Shown here: piece by piece, positions 10,905 to 21,100 of the stretch
Layout: each line of letters starts with the position of its first letter
Position numbering within the stretch: position 1 is the first letter of the stretch
Assembly (NCBI GenBank): GCA_000934455.1
Contig: KN884486.1
Location: 1 to 41,800, forward strand
Direction of reading: 5' to 3'
Length of the DNA: 41,800 nt
From: Apostichopus parvimensis
Taxonomy: Eukaryota > Echinodermata > Holothuroidea > Aspidochirotida > Stichopodidae
Notes under the pieces: model-generated
Seen by the model: the letters and a program-made list of their open reading frames with translations, nothing else
Databases searched by the model: none
What the model was told of the DNA's origin: nothing
Made by a program: the position numbers and the translations under genes

Positions 10905-11720
10905 CAAATCATAAACGGCTCAACCGATTTTCTTCAAACTTGGCGGGAAAGTACCCCAAGGTAAATCCTTTTGTCTCGCAGACCAGCGGAACCAAAGGTC
11001 AAGTTTATGTAAAATTTGATTTGCTTTCCTATAACTCTAAGGGGAAAACATGGAATTGACATGGAACCTTCACAGGTATATTGGAAATGTCATGTACCAT
11101 CAAATATGGTTTTGCCTTGGGAACAGAGGTACCAAGTCACGTGGTAAATGTATATTTTTAGGTCAGTTTTATGTAAACAACTCCTAAACGGCTAACTTGG
11201 TGGGAAGGTACCCAAGGATAAACAAACCCTTTGTGTTTCGCAGATTCCCGGAACTAAAGCTCAAATGTGTAATTTAGTGAAATCGGTATTATTTTAATGT
11301 CAAGTATACCATCAAAATATGTAGTTGTCATAGGTACCGAGACCAACAGTTACGTGGTTGAAGGTGAATGTTTAGCGCAAATTTGTCAAAAACGCCTCCT
11401 TAAACGGCTTGGCCGATTCTCTTCAAATCTCGTGGGAAGGTACGCCAGGGTAAATCCTTATATCCCTTAACCAAAGGTCAAATTTAGTTAAAATCGACAG
11501 GTATAATATAAATGTCATGTACTATCAAAGTATGTGGTTGCCATGGGTTCCGAGGTCAACGGTCTCGTGGTTAAAGGTGAATGGTTAGCGCAAATTTGTG
11601 AAAAACGCCTCTTTAAACGGCTTGGCACATTCTCTCGTGAACTACTATCAAAATTATGTGGTTCCCATAGGAAATGTAATCGACGGCGACGTGGTTAAAT
11701 GTCAAATGTATATTTTATAC
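10905..11720. repeat. Diverged tandem repeat array, monomer ~210-270 bp (unit 1)
   Basis: The landmark AAACGGCT recurs at about 10913, 11186, 11402 and 11615. Each is followed by a TTCAAA..GGTGGGAAGGTAC-type stretch, GGTAAATCC, a GGAACCAAAGGTCAAATTT-type stretch and TACCATCAAA. Spacings are about 273, 216 and 213 bp. No coding frame is shared by the monomers. The array is also present in unit 2. Confidence 0.75.
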
Positions 11721-12550
11721 CAGTACCCTGTCCTTAATTACAGGCATAGTGAAAATGAGGAGCATAAACTTAGCCTATAATTAAGCCAAGATCTGGCAAG
11801 GCCGCACTAGCCTGAACCTAACTGTCATGTTAAGCCTGGGCAAATGATTAATACAACGTTTGGCCTGGACCAGATATGTCTGAAAACTTGGCTTAATTGA
11901 CAGGCTTTGGAATTTCCAAAAATGTCTATGTGGTACACAAGGTACGCACGGCGATAACGATCGACGCGATGATAGCGTGTGCAAAATGGAGATGGGAAAG
12001 TCACAGTATATTGCCTGCGTCTAAGCGCGCAAGAGGACAAAGTCGACCTAGTCTATATAATTAAATTCACGCGACATTAGAATTTCACTGATTGACAATG
12101 AGTAATCTTTCTAGTGTTAAACGTTAGTATAAAATGGACAAATAAAAGAGAAGAATGTCACAATAATTTGATTACTTTCAAAAGTAAGATTCTGGAGTCA
12201 GGACTCCCAGCCTAGTTTTAATCAGTGTAAGGTCAACAAATGAATGTAGTCATGCTAACTTTAAACACGGTATTGCCAGATTGCATACATTTGTTTATTT
12301 GAAATCAGTGTTTGCTGGCGATGAGATATGCAACTCCGTGGATTGCTCTCTTGTTTCTTATTTATTTGAAATATTATCTCAGTTTGATTTTTAAATTCGT
12401 AACTCCTTATTACCAAAAAGGAGACTTCTAAGATGACAAAGTTGTTCTCACACGTCATTCTCAAATGGTTTCCAGACAATAACCACTTAAAGACGTTAGT
12501 TATAAGGTAATTTAATTACGTAGTATTACCTTTTAATAATCTTTCTACAG

Positions 12551-12810
12551 GTATTTTAACGTCGCGTTAAAGGTTCCATTGATTTCTATCGTAATTGGAC
12601 TAGTTATAAAGGGGGCTTTGGTGATCTGGACCATGAGTTTTTATTGGACAATGATAAGCTACATAACCTCATCAATCAAGGTAAATATCAAGTCTGGATG
12701 GGTTTGGTGAACAAAACATTAGCTTCCATACTACGCTAAGTATACATTGTTTCGCATCAACGATGATAGTGATAATTATCGACTGTCTGAACTGGAAGCT
12801 AGCTTACAGT
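12551..12810 (+). pseudogene. Decayed FReD central exon (unit 1)
   Basis: After an intact TTTCTACAG acceptor the sequence encodes [20 protein letters not shown] and then NDKLHNL, a FReD B exon closest to exon 7. Codon 3 is TAA where the unit 2 copy has CAA. The WLGN motif is degraded to LLDN, and a frameshift follows KTLAS, after which AKYTLFRINDDSDNY appears in another frame. The frameshift is shared with unit 2 and so predates the duplication. The nonsense codon is private to unit 1. Confidence 0.88.
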
Positions 12811-13715
12811 GGAACAGCAGATTGTTTGCATGTATATGTAATAACTTGTTTTGTTCTAGTTTTCTGTATTTTGCTGACGAAATGTGTCTTTACTGATGAC
12901 CTGCAAACTTAAATATGCATGTTTTGTTGAATTTTTATAGGCCATGTAACATTTATACATATATGGTTGGATATATAGACATGGAGACTTACGTATGTCC
13001 TTACCAACATTTGCTTGCTCATAAAACCGATCGAACAAGGAAAAATTGTGTCAATATCAGCGTTTATAATGCGATTCTGCTAAGAAAAAAGAGACTTAAT
13101 TTGATTAGTTAAATTGGCCTCAAAATCCCAGTTCAACCAGTCGCTTTGCTTGACCAGTCATACTAGATAACTATTCAAGCAAAGTACATTGCTAATTATG
13201 TTCCGTGGTGGGGATGGTGGTGGTGACGGCGGTGGGGGGGGGGGTGAAAAGGCCAACAACAAATAATGTGATACATTATTTATACTTCTCCTTCCATATT
13301 GTTCTGCAAAGATATTCTGTCAATTGCATACGATGTAAAATGTATTTTGAGGAGAAAATCCATTCCTCACTTTTAGTTCATAACCCCATCTCAAAATATT
13401 GTCCTTAGTAGAGATACGGTTGCTTTAATCTTTTGATACTCCATCAATTGCATCACAGTGTTTGGTCTATGATGTCATCAGTAAAAATGTTTTTATCAAA
13501 AGCTTTATGCTACCCATTTGAAGACCAGTGATTTCCTCTGTGTATAAATAATTGATGTAGAAAAAGAAAAACAAAGATATATCTAGATATTTTGCCCACA
13601 TGTTTTCATTTCCTGTTGACAGATAAAGTTACAAAGTATTATAAAAAAGTAAAATAAACACTACAATAAGAAAAATAGATTCATCCACTAGAATATATTT
13701 ACACTTTAGAATAGC

Positions 13716-13798
13716 CTAGGCTTCATTCTTCTTTTTTTTTCTTGTTGGACGGGCTGGATTGAACAGAGGAAGTTGTATATCGAATGGTGGACCGGCTT
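13716..13798 (-). other. Possible minus-strand 3' exon (unit 1), function unknown
   Basis: On the minus strand a good acceptor (CCATTTTCCAG) precedes a frame AGPPFDIQLPLFNPARPTR followed by Lys residues and a stop. The unit 2 copy (34084-34151) keeps the frame despite substitutions and indels in phase. I recognise no family, and chance conservation is possible. Confidence 0.2.
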
Positions 13799-14052
13799 CT
13801 GGAAAATGGAACATTTATTTTGTCACAAATTCTGATTTATTATGACCTAAAATAGCTGATCTGAGATATAGCTAGGCTCGACAATTTATTTAATACGATC
13901 ATAAACTCGATTACGGTATTATCTTTTGATATTTTATACGTCACTGTATAGCATCTGCAGGTCATATGAGAGTGAAATTGCTTTTATCATCCACAAATGC
14001 ACGATTCAAACTTGATAAATAATACAAGTAGCAACTTGGATTTGCTTTTAGC

Positions 14053-14213
14053 TATCATCGAAACTCTCTCTTCAGTACCTTTGACAAGGACACTGATGAA
14101 GACAATTGTAACTGTGCTGTTAGTCACCATGGTGTCTGGTGTACAAGGACTGCGCGAAATCCAACCTTAATGGTAATAATCATGCAGCTAATGACTATCT
14201 CGGTATATTATGA
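14053..14213 (+). pseudogene. Decayed FReD C-terminal exon (unit 1)
   Basis: Encodes LFSTFDKDTDEDNCNCAVSH and GVW. A one-base deletion near 14139 interrupts the WWY motif, then KDCAKSNLNG and a TGA stop follow in the shifted frame. Spacing from the WWY site to NLNG is the ordinary six residues, with none of the Tyr-rich insertion of exon 8. It pairs with the relic at 12551 as the end of a dead FReD gene. Confidence 0.85.
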
Positions 14214-14605
14214 TATCGTCAGTCTAAATGATGGCTTAACATCAAGTATACTGAAATAAAGGTAAGACCTGTCTAGATATAAATCTGTTGGGTTATATGA
14301 AATAATTTAAATATATTGTAACGATGTTTCTGTGAAGTTGTGGAGCAATGGGTAAGTTATGTGTGGTCTGTGTGAAGCCATTGTGTCAGTTTATATCCCC
14401 TTTGGAATTTTATAGGAATTATCTCTCTTGACATTAAGTGAACCCGTTTTAATTTTTACCAGAGTATGCCTTTATGTTCCTATCGATCGACATGCGGTAT
14501 CAGGCTTATCCATGTATTTTAATGGTATTTGTATATAATGTATATTTGGGTGGGACTGAACAGTCTACTCTGGTTGCCGTAGAAAGGATGTTATACTAGA
14601 TTTAC

Positions 14606-14750
14606 CGTCCATGCTCCTCCGTCAGTCATATTATAAATATACAATATGTCGTCTATAATATAGTATGTCACACTAGACAAACCGTCCACCCTCCTCTGCC
14701 ATTATCAGCGAAAATCTCCATTTACTTCCTCGTTTACAATTACGTCAGCC
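14606..14750 (-). pseudogene. Two minus-strand FReD N-terminal exon fragments (unit 1)
   Basis: Read on the minus strand, 14683-14730 gives EIFADNGRGGWTV, which matches the FReD signature E-V-Y-C-D-N-G-x-G-G-W-T-V. The stretch 14606-14640 gives YNMTDGGAWT followed by a GTAAAT donor-like site. The two also form an imperfect ~43-bp direct repeat (ACTAGA..ACCGTCCA..CTCCTC). Both are too short and altered to be functional. Confidence 0.55.
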
Positions 14751-14789
14751 GCTTGCAGACTTGCGCATTGGAACGCTGCCACACCCAAT
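14740..14789 (+). promoter_or_regulatory. CRE-like TTACGTCA and CCAAT motifs upstream of the signal exon
   Basis: TTACGTCA at 14740-14747 and CCAAT at 14785-14789 lie about 265-315 bp upstream of the ATG at 15054. Both are kept in unit 2 (35017-35024 and 35062-35066). A GAGAATTTCC near 14948, one mismatch from an NF-kappaB site, is also conserved. No convincing TATA box is conserved, and overall conservation from the duplication limits what this shows. Confidence 0.25.
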
Positions 14790-15053
14790 CATGCCACTCC
14801 ATGACATTTCGTAGCTTCTATTTACATACATTCTAACGGAAGACAAGAAGGGACTTGTTATAAGGGTTGATTCACTGGTCGCAAACGGCATTTAATACGA
14901 TACAGACCGTTTAAAGTTTCAACAAGCGTCTTCGGTACTTATTTTTCGAGAATTTCCGCATTTGGAGCGAAACGGCGAACCGTCTTTGATGGTCACTGCA
15001 GTCATTGCTGAAGATAATCTCAGTTATCATTCGTAAAGCACAGTGCTCGCAAG

Positions 15054-15134
15054 ATGGGGAACCAAAGAAGGCAACTTTTCTGCGTCAAATTTTTCACATT
15101 GTTGATGGGATGGAATGTCTTTGCATTAATATCG
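15054..15134 (+). CDS. Gene 2 exon 1: signal peptide exon
   Basis: ATG in good context (AAG before, G after) opens MGNQRRQLFCVKFFTLLMGW, then NVFALIS, and ends in phase 0 at a GTAAGT donor. It has a basic n-region (RR, K) and a hydrophobic core, as in a secretory signal peptide. Phase 0 exit matches the phase 0 entry of the linker exon at 20910, giving ...ALIS-ASADVTDQ. The frame and donor are preserved in unit 2 (35332). The intron to exon 2 would be about 5.8 kb. Confidence 0.65.
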
Positions 15135-18100
15135 GTAAGTTTCTCAAATATTTTGTGATGTGGTTGAGTGAAACGTATTTAAGCTGAGGACTGCAGGTAC
15201 AGACAAAGATTTAACAACTTCGTTATTTTTTCACATCAAAGATTATTTTTGGTCTTCCTTTCAAAACTGAAAATAACACTGTGTATTTATAATCAATGCA
15301 ATGTAAGTTACACTAAGTTGTTTTAACCATTAACTTATACCGAAATACAGTTTATAATTTTTGGGGAAGGTATTCAATAATCTCACGATATGTTTTCGAA
15401 TATTTGACACTTCAGCTTTTCAACTATCAAAAGATAAAAATTGAAAATAGAAAGAGTTGTTTTAGTAGGTGCTGCAGGTCAGCAATTGGTAAAGTTAAAT
15501 AGTTATTTTACGAAACACTCAGAGGTAGGCTGTACTTCTATTTTGTTCCACCGGGTTAGCAAATCAACTGCTGTTTTAAAGCTATTATACATGTAATTTT
15601 AATACGTCAACAGAACCTAAAACTAGGAAAAAAAACACTAAAATGTGAAGAACGGAAAATAACCATTAAACTACAACTCAAATATACTTTAGAAGACTTG
15701 CTTCATCTATTAATAAAAGTTATATCTTCATAAGTCGTGACTTAGTTTGATATATTTCTTTTCTTACAAATGAAAGAAGAAAACAACCGACCAAGGAATT
15801 TTAATGTAACATAGTGAACTAGACAAACACATTTTTGGAAGTTTTTTCTAGTCTGTTTTGAACGATTAAATCAAGATATTACTTATGTAATACTCATTTT
15901 CAATGACATAAGGAATTAAATTGCTTAGCAGACTTGATTTTTAAAAGTTTGAACCTAAACTTGATCTATGAAATGCACTAAATAATGATATTTATCATAA
16001 AAAACCATAATCTGTAACGTAAAATAGTTATTTACGGAACACTTAGAGGTAGGCTGCACTGATATTTTCTTTCATCGAGTTAGCTAACTTAACTGTTGTT
16101 TTAACTATATTATCCAGGTCAATACGTCAGTTAAACCAAAAACTATTATTTGATTATATGGACGATATTTGAACGTAACATTCTGTGTTACTAAATCATT
16201 TCGACCTTTCCTACCCAAAAGAAAAACGAAAATACTTTTTCTTACTTCTTACTTCTTTCACCGAGTTAGCAAAATGAACTGCTGTCTTAAATACATTATA
16301 CTTGTAACTGTAATACGTAATACGTAATACGATAGTTGAATGTAGTTTGTCGTGTTCATAATTATTTTCAACCTGTTCTAAGAGGGCAAAAAACAACCCC
16401 TGGAAAATAACATTTAAACTACAACGCAAATGTATTTTATAAGACTTGCTTCATCTATTAACAAGTGTTATATCTTCAAAAGTCGTGTCTTAGTTTTATG
16501 TCTTTTCTAACAAATGAAATAAAATAAATGAGCAAGGTCATTTGATGTAACATATTGAACCAGTAAAACATATTCTTTCTAGTCTATTTTGAACGATTAA
16601 ATCAAGCTCGATATACACAGATATCACCTCGTATAATACTAATGTTTCAATGATATAAATAAAATTCATTGCTTAGCAGACGTCATTTTTAAAAGTTTAA
16701 ACCTAAGGTTGATTAATGAAATGCACTAAATATTGATATTAATCATCAAAATTTGCCCACTCTGTCGAGTGATGATTCCTTTTGCAGTAAATAATTTTTT
16801 TCAGCTAGTTTAACCTCAGCTTGTTAGTCTGAAATGTACTTAGATGATTAAGAATCAAATTATTTATTTTAAAAATTGTCGTTCTATGAAATCAGATTGA
16901 AGGTTTTTTTCCCCCTATCTTTGATTTTTTTTGTCATCCCCATCGGTAAGACTATAGGTGCTAAGTCCATGTAACTGAATCCCCGATTAGGAGAGCCTCA
17001 AATTGAACACTTTGTTTGAATTGGAAAAATGACATTGAAGAAGTTCACAATTTGAAAAGTTTGCCCATCATGTTTTTCCTTACCAAAAAAAGAAAAGTAT
17101 GACAACGCATTTTTTTAAATGGGATCGTATACTTATCGATTGCTAATTTTCTCTGAAAGCTCGGTAGGTCTATATATATATGTTGCTTCATAATCTAATA
17201 ATTAATCTATGCTAAAATTGTACATTATTGATATTTTATTTTTCAATTCTAAGCTAAGTCCTGATTAACGATGAAGAAATAGTACTTTGTAACATTTCTG
17301 CGTTAATTTTATTTTACTCCTAATATAACTGAATCTGAACTCGTAAGTTTTTTCGTCTTAAACAATTACGAGCGGAAAGATATTATTTCCATTAAAAACA
17401 TTAACGTACGAAACCAAAGAAATCAATATGTTCTCAACGGTTAGAACTTACGCAAAGTGTAGAAAGGTGTCACTCATGAATAATAAAATGTAATAGAAAA
17501 GTAAAAGATCACAATTTGGAACATTGTATTTGTTTGTCACTGACAAAATTTCTTGTAATATGCATATTTCTGGTAGTATATTTAACCTGAATTCTTAATC
17601 CATAGCGACTCCTTACCTTAATCACTTTACTATTTCTAAATATATAAACTTAACAGCAAAAAAGTAGGCAATTATAAGACGTTAAACGTGCCAAATAATA
17701 CATCAGTTTGAAGACTTTCAAGTTGGTGGCCTACCTCTTGAAATTTTCTGTAGATTTGATATAATTTATATCATTGAAAAACAAATTGCTCAAGAACGCT
17801 AGAGAACATTGATCAGTGCATACCAAAGAAACATATTCCATCTATGTAAGGCGCCATATTAAAAACATATGGATATCTTATTGTCAGTTGTAATACACTA
17901 TATTGATCTTACTTGTGCAGTTTACTTTGGAAAATTGAAACTGTTTTGACTCAAAAGTGTTATTTGAACATTCGACCACTTTTTTTTCTGAAAACAAAAA
18001 ACATAACAGCGTTCCTATGTAACAACTTGTAAATTGTCCCCTTGTTTGTTTACTTTAACAAATTACTTCTTTAAGCTCATTTTGAAAGCGTAAACTGTTT

Positions 18101-21100
18101 GTAATCTTTCTTCTTCCGATAAACAAAATTATTGTCAATATGACAAACACGCCATACATGTTTTTCTTCTAAATTTAAACATTGATAAGCTTGGAAGGAA
18201 GCATTGTTGCTCCGAGAGTCATTGATTTTTAAACGCAATATTTATTGCATATTAACGATGAGAAAGATCACACTCGAAACGATGTAATTGTCCCTGTTTA
18301 TGTGAAAGCCTGTTTTTACCACATTTATTCAATTTAGCCATCCATTGTACATTTGAAGGCGATGCGGCATTACAAACTTTGGTATTTTTAACAAATGTTT
18401 CCACAATTGATAGTCCGTGTTTTATACTTTACACTCAATGTATCATGCTTGCGTACCCATTTTATAATCTTCTGAGAGTTACCCATGATAGCTTCATGGT
18501 TTTAATCAAAATAGATTGACTATCGAAAGCATTTTACTTGGTTTATGAATAAACTTACACTAGAAATCATTTCTAAAGAAGTCTAAGTATAGTTTTTACC
18601 TTGGATAGGGAGTTATAGAGAATATAGGTTATAGGTGTAGGGCAAGTACCGCGAAGGATTTCATTTAACATTTAATCTATTAGTTGATATCACAAATATG
18701 GTGGCTAAAGGATGTACTCCAGTTATGCTTCTGGTTTCCCCTTATTGATTAGATGTGAATTGATAGGAGTAATATGCTCTTCATTAACGGATTTCTATAT
18801 TTAACACATTTGTTCAACCACAAAATATGTGTTCAATAAAAACAAATACTTGAACATAAGTTTATATCAGTGAAGGAAAGTATAAGCCAGGATTCTAAAT
18901 TTTGTTTCTGTGAATGTTCATATGAAAGGAAACTTTGTAGCAAAACTATAGATGGGATCTAAAATAAGAAAGAAAAGCCACGTTACAGTCAAATGCATAC
19001 TGCTTTGATTAAACCGATTCTATTTTTCTCAAAGCCAGAAATGTGTAAAATTGTATCAATTTTTACAATTTCTTTTTACAAATAGACGATAAAATTAAGC
19101 CATTATTTGAATAATGTCGAATTAACGAAATTACACTCAAAGTTCATACATGGGTCATTAACTCAGTATTTTGAAATTATAATCACGATCCAAATTAGTT
19201 TTATACGTCCCACAGACTCCTTTAAAACTGTAGTTTTAATTTAACACAAGACCAAACGATTTATAATTTAAGCACGAATACGTTTGCTGGTTTAATAAAG
19301 TGATATAAATAACAATCTGTAAAGTTTAGCAGGTAAGAGATTATGTCATGACGAAAATCTGTAGTTGAATACCAAATATCAGCATTATCTTTTACCTAGG
19401 CCTTTGGGTTACCAATTCACTTCCTCATCCTTGTGTTCAAAACAAAGGGATCTCCTATATTGCTTTAACAAAAATGGCTCGTATAGTCACAGAGAAATTG
19501 CCTTACATCATAGGTGAAAGCGTATGTATATTACCATGCACATCACATGTATTCAGAAAGGGGCATAACATTGTGTTCTAAGAACTTCACAAGTACATGA
19601 AAAACGTAAACTTGTTATTAACGTGATGGTAACATGTTGGGGGCTTAAATCTCTTACAATGTATGATTATTATAGATTTATACAGCTTTCTCATTTTCTT
19701 TTATCGATATAGTAGATTTTAGACCTTACGTAAAGCTGCACATCAGCGGTCACTGAGTCGAATTGTGTTGTAAGAACTTAACAAGTACATAGTAAACGTA
19801 TAAGTTGTTGTATACATGATGATTATCTTTTGGGGTTAACTCACTTGCAATTTATGTATATTATAGATTTATAACGCTTTTTTCCTGGATATACAAACAT
19901 ATTTTTAATGTTACACCAAGCTACACATCAGCAGCCAGTGAGATCACATCATCGGAACAACTTCATTTCATGCTCGCAGAAAGTATCGCAATTTTGGTGA
20001 ATAGTGAAAATTTTAAGACAGTAGAATTAACAAATATATAAATAATTAATATGATATTTGACTTACCAGAGTGATTTTCTCAATGCAAGGACTGGTCTAA
20101 GCGGTTAAGCGTTGATTCCGTTCGAAAATAGTAGACAGTATATCCATTTTATATCCAAATACCAGTTGAAGGTACTTTGTTATATGTATGCAATCTAATG
20201 AAAGTCATCATGTTCGTTTTCAGACCATAGGATTGAACATCTGTTGTTAATTCCTACAAAGTCTTTGTTCCCTGGGATCGATGTTTTTAAAAGCTTCGAT
20301 AAATATAGGATCTCCTGCCAAGAATGTCTGTTTAATTTTATTACATTTTCCTGTCGAATTTTAGTGACACTTTGCCTTTATTTTTTTGGCATATTGTTGC
20401 TTGCAAAAAAAAATGATATGATAACAGAATGAGTGCGAGGAAATATAACTATATAGTGGTGATTGTAATCTCGCATTTCGGTGGAAATTGTTACAGTTGA
20501 AGTTGTTATTTTGAGGATATCTGAATCTGAGAACGTGACTAAAAGGGATTTTAGGGACGATCGAGTACTTTGTGTAGTATGCTTGATTTTTATAACATAA
20601 ACGGTCCCTTGTTTAAAAAAAAATATTACACAATATTGCTTTACGTTAGTTGTTCTCGTGAGTACTATTGTTATTTTTAGATTTGCATTTGGAATTTGCG
20701 ATAATTGTAGTAATGATACAAATTTAGCAATGAAGTTCGTCACAGAATTAATGCTTAAATATTTAAAAAGTGAAAGGAAACGTAAACGCATGATTATGGT
20801 GAAATTGAACCTTTTAAAATTGAACCTTTCTTGAACTCCAACAATTCATTGATAGTTATGTGCATTGAGGATATAAATTCATCCCATACGTTTCTTTTCT
20901 AACATGTAGGCTTCTGCTGACGTCACAGATCAATCATCGAGTAAGTAACCTTTTGACATGACTTCAAGTATAAATTATTACACTTTATCTAAAAATAACA
21001 TTCACAACACCTTTAAGATTCCGGGTTTTTAGTATTCGTATTTTAACTCGTCTGAATGTTTTCTCATTAATGAAGATGTTTCCGTAGGAATAAACTTGAA

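Larger units (their letters stand above)
1..17937. repeat. Unit 1 of an ~18-kb tandem segmental duplication
   Basis: This stretch matches 19498-37783 in the same order and orientation, in both exons and introns. The first bases (CGTATGTATGTTACCATGCA) correspond to position ~19520, so the unit may begin before the window. Similarity ends near 17937, shortly after the shared run ACTTGTGCAGTTTACTTTGG. By eye, introns show scattered substitutions and small indels, while several exons are nearly identical. The unit contains gene 1 exons 2-8, repeat arrays, FReD relics and the signal exon of gene 2. Confidence 0.95.
15135..20909 (+). other. Probable intron 1 of gene 2, spanning the unit junction
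   Basis: No exon recognised between the signal exon and the linker exon. It contains the repeated blocks at 15490-16760, the end of unit 1 near 17937, a spacer, and the start of unit 2 at 19498. If the model is right, the duplication breakpoint lies inside an intron, so duplication kept the gene intact. Confidence 0.5.

Noticed and set aside
14940..14960. NF-kappaB-like site GAGAATTTCC as proof of immune regulation
   Set aside because: One mismatch from consensus, and conservation between units is expected from the recent duplication alone.
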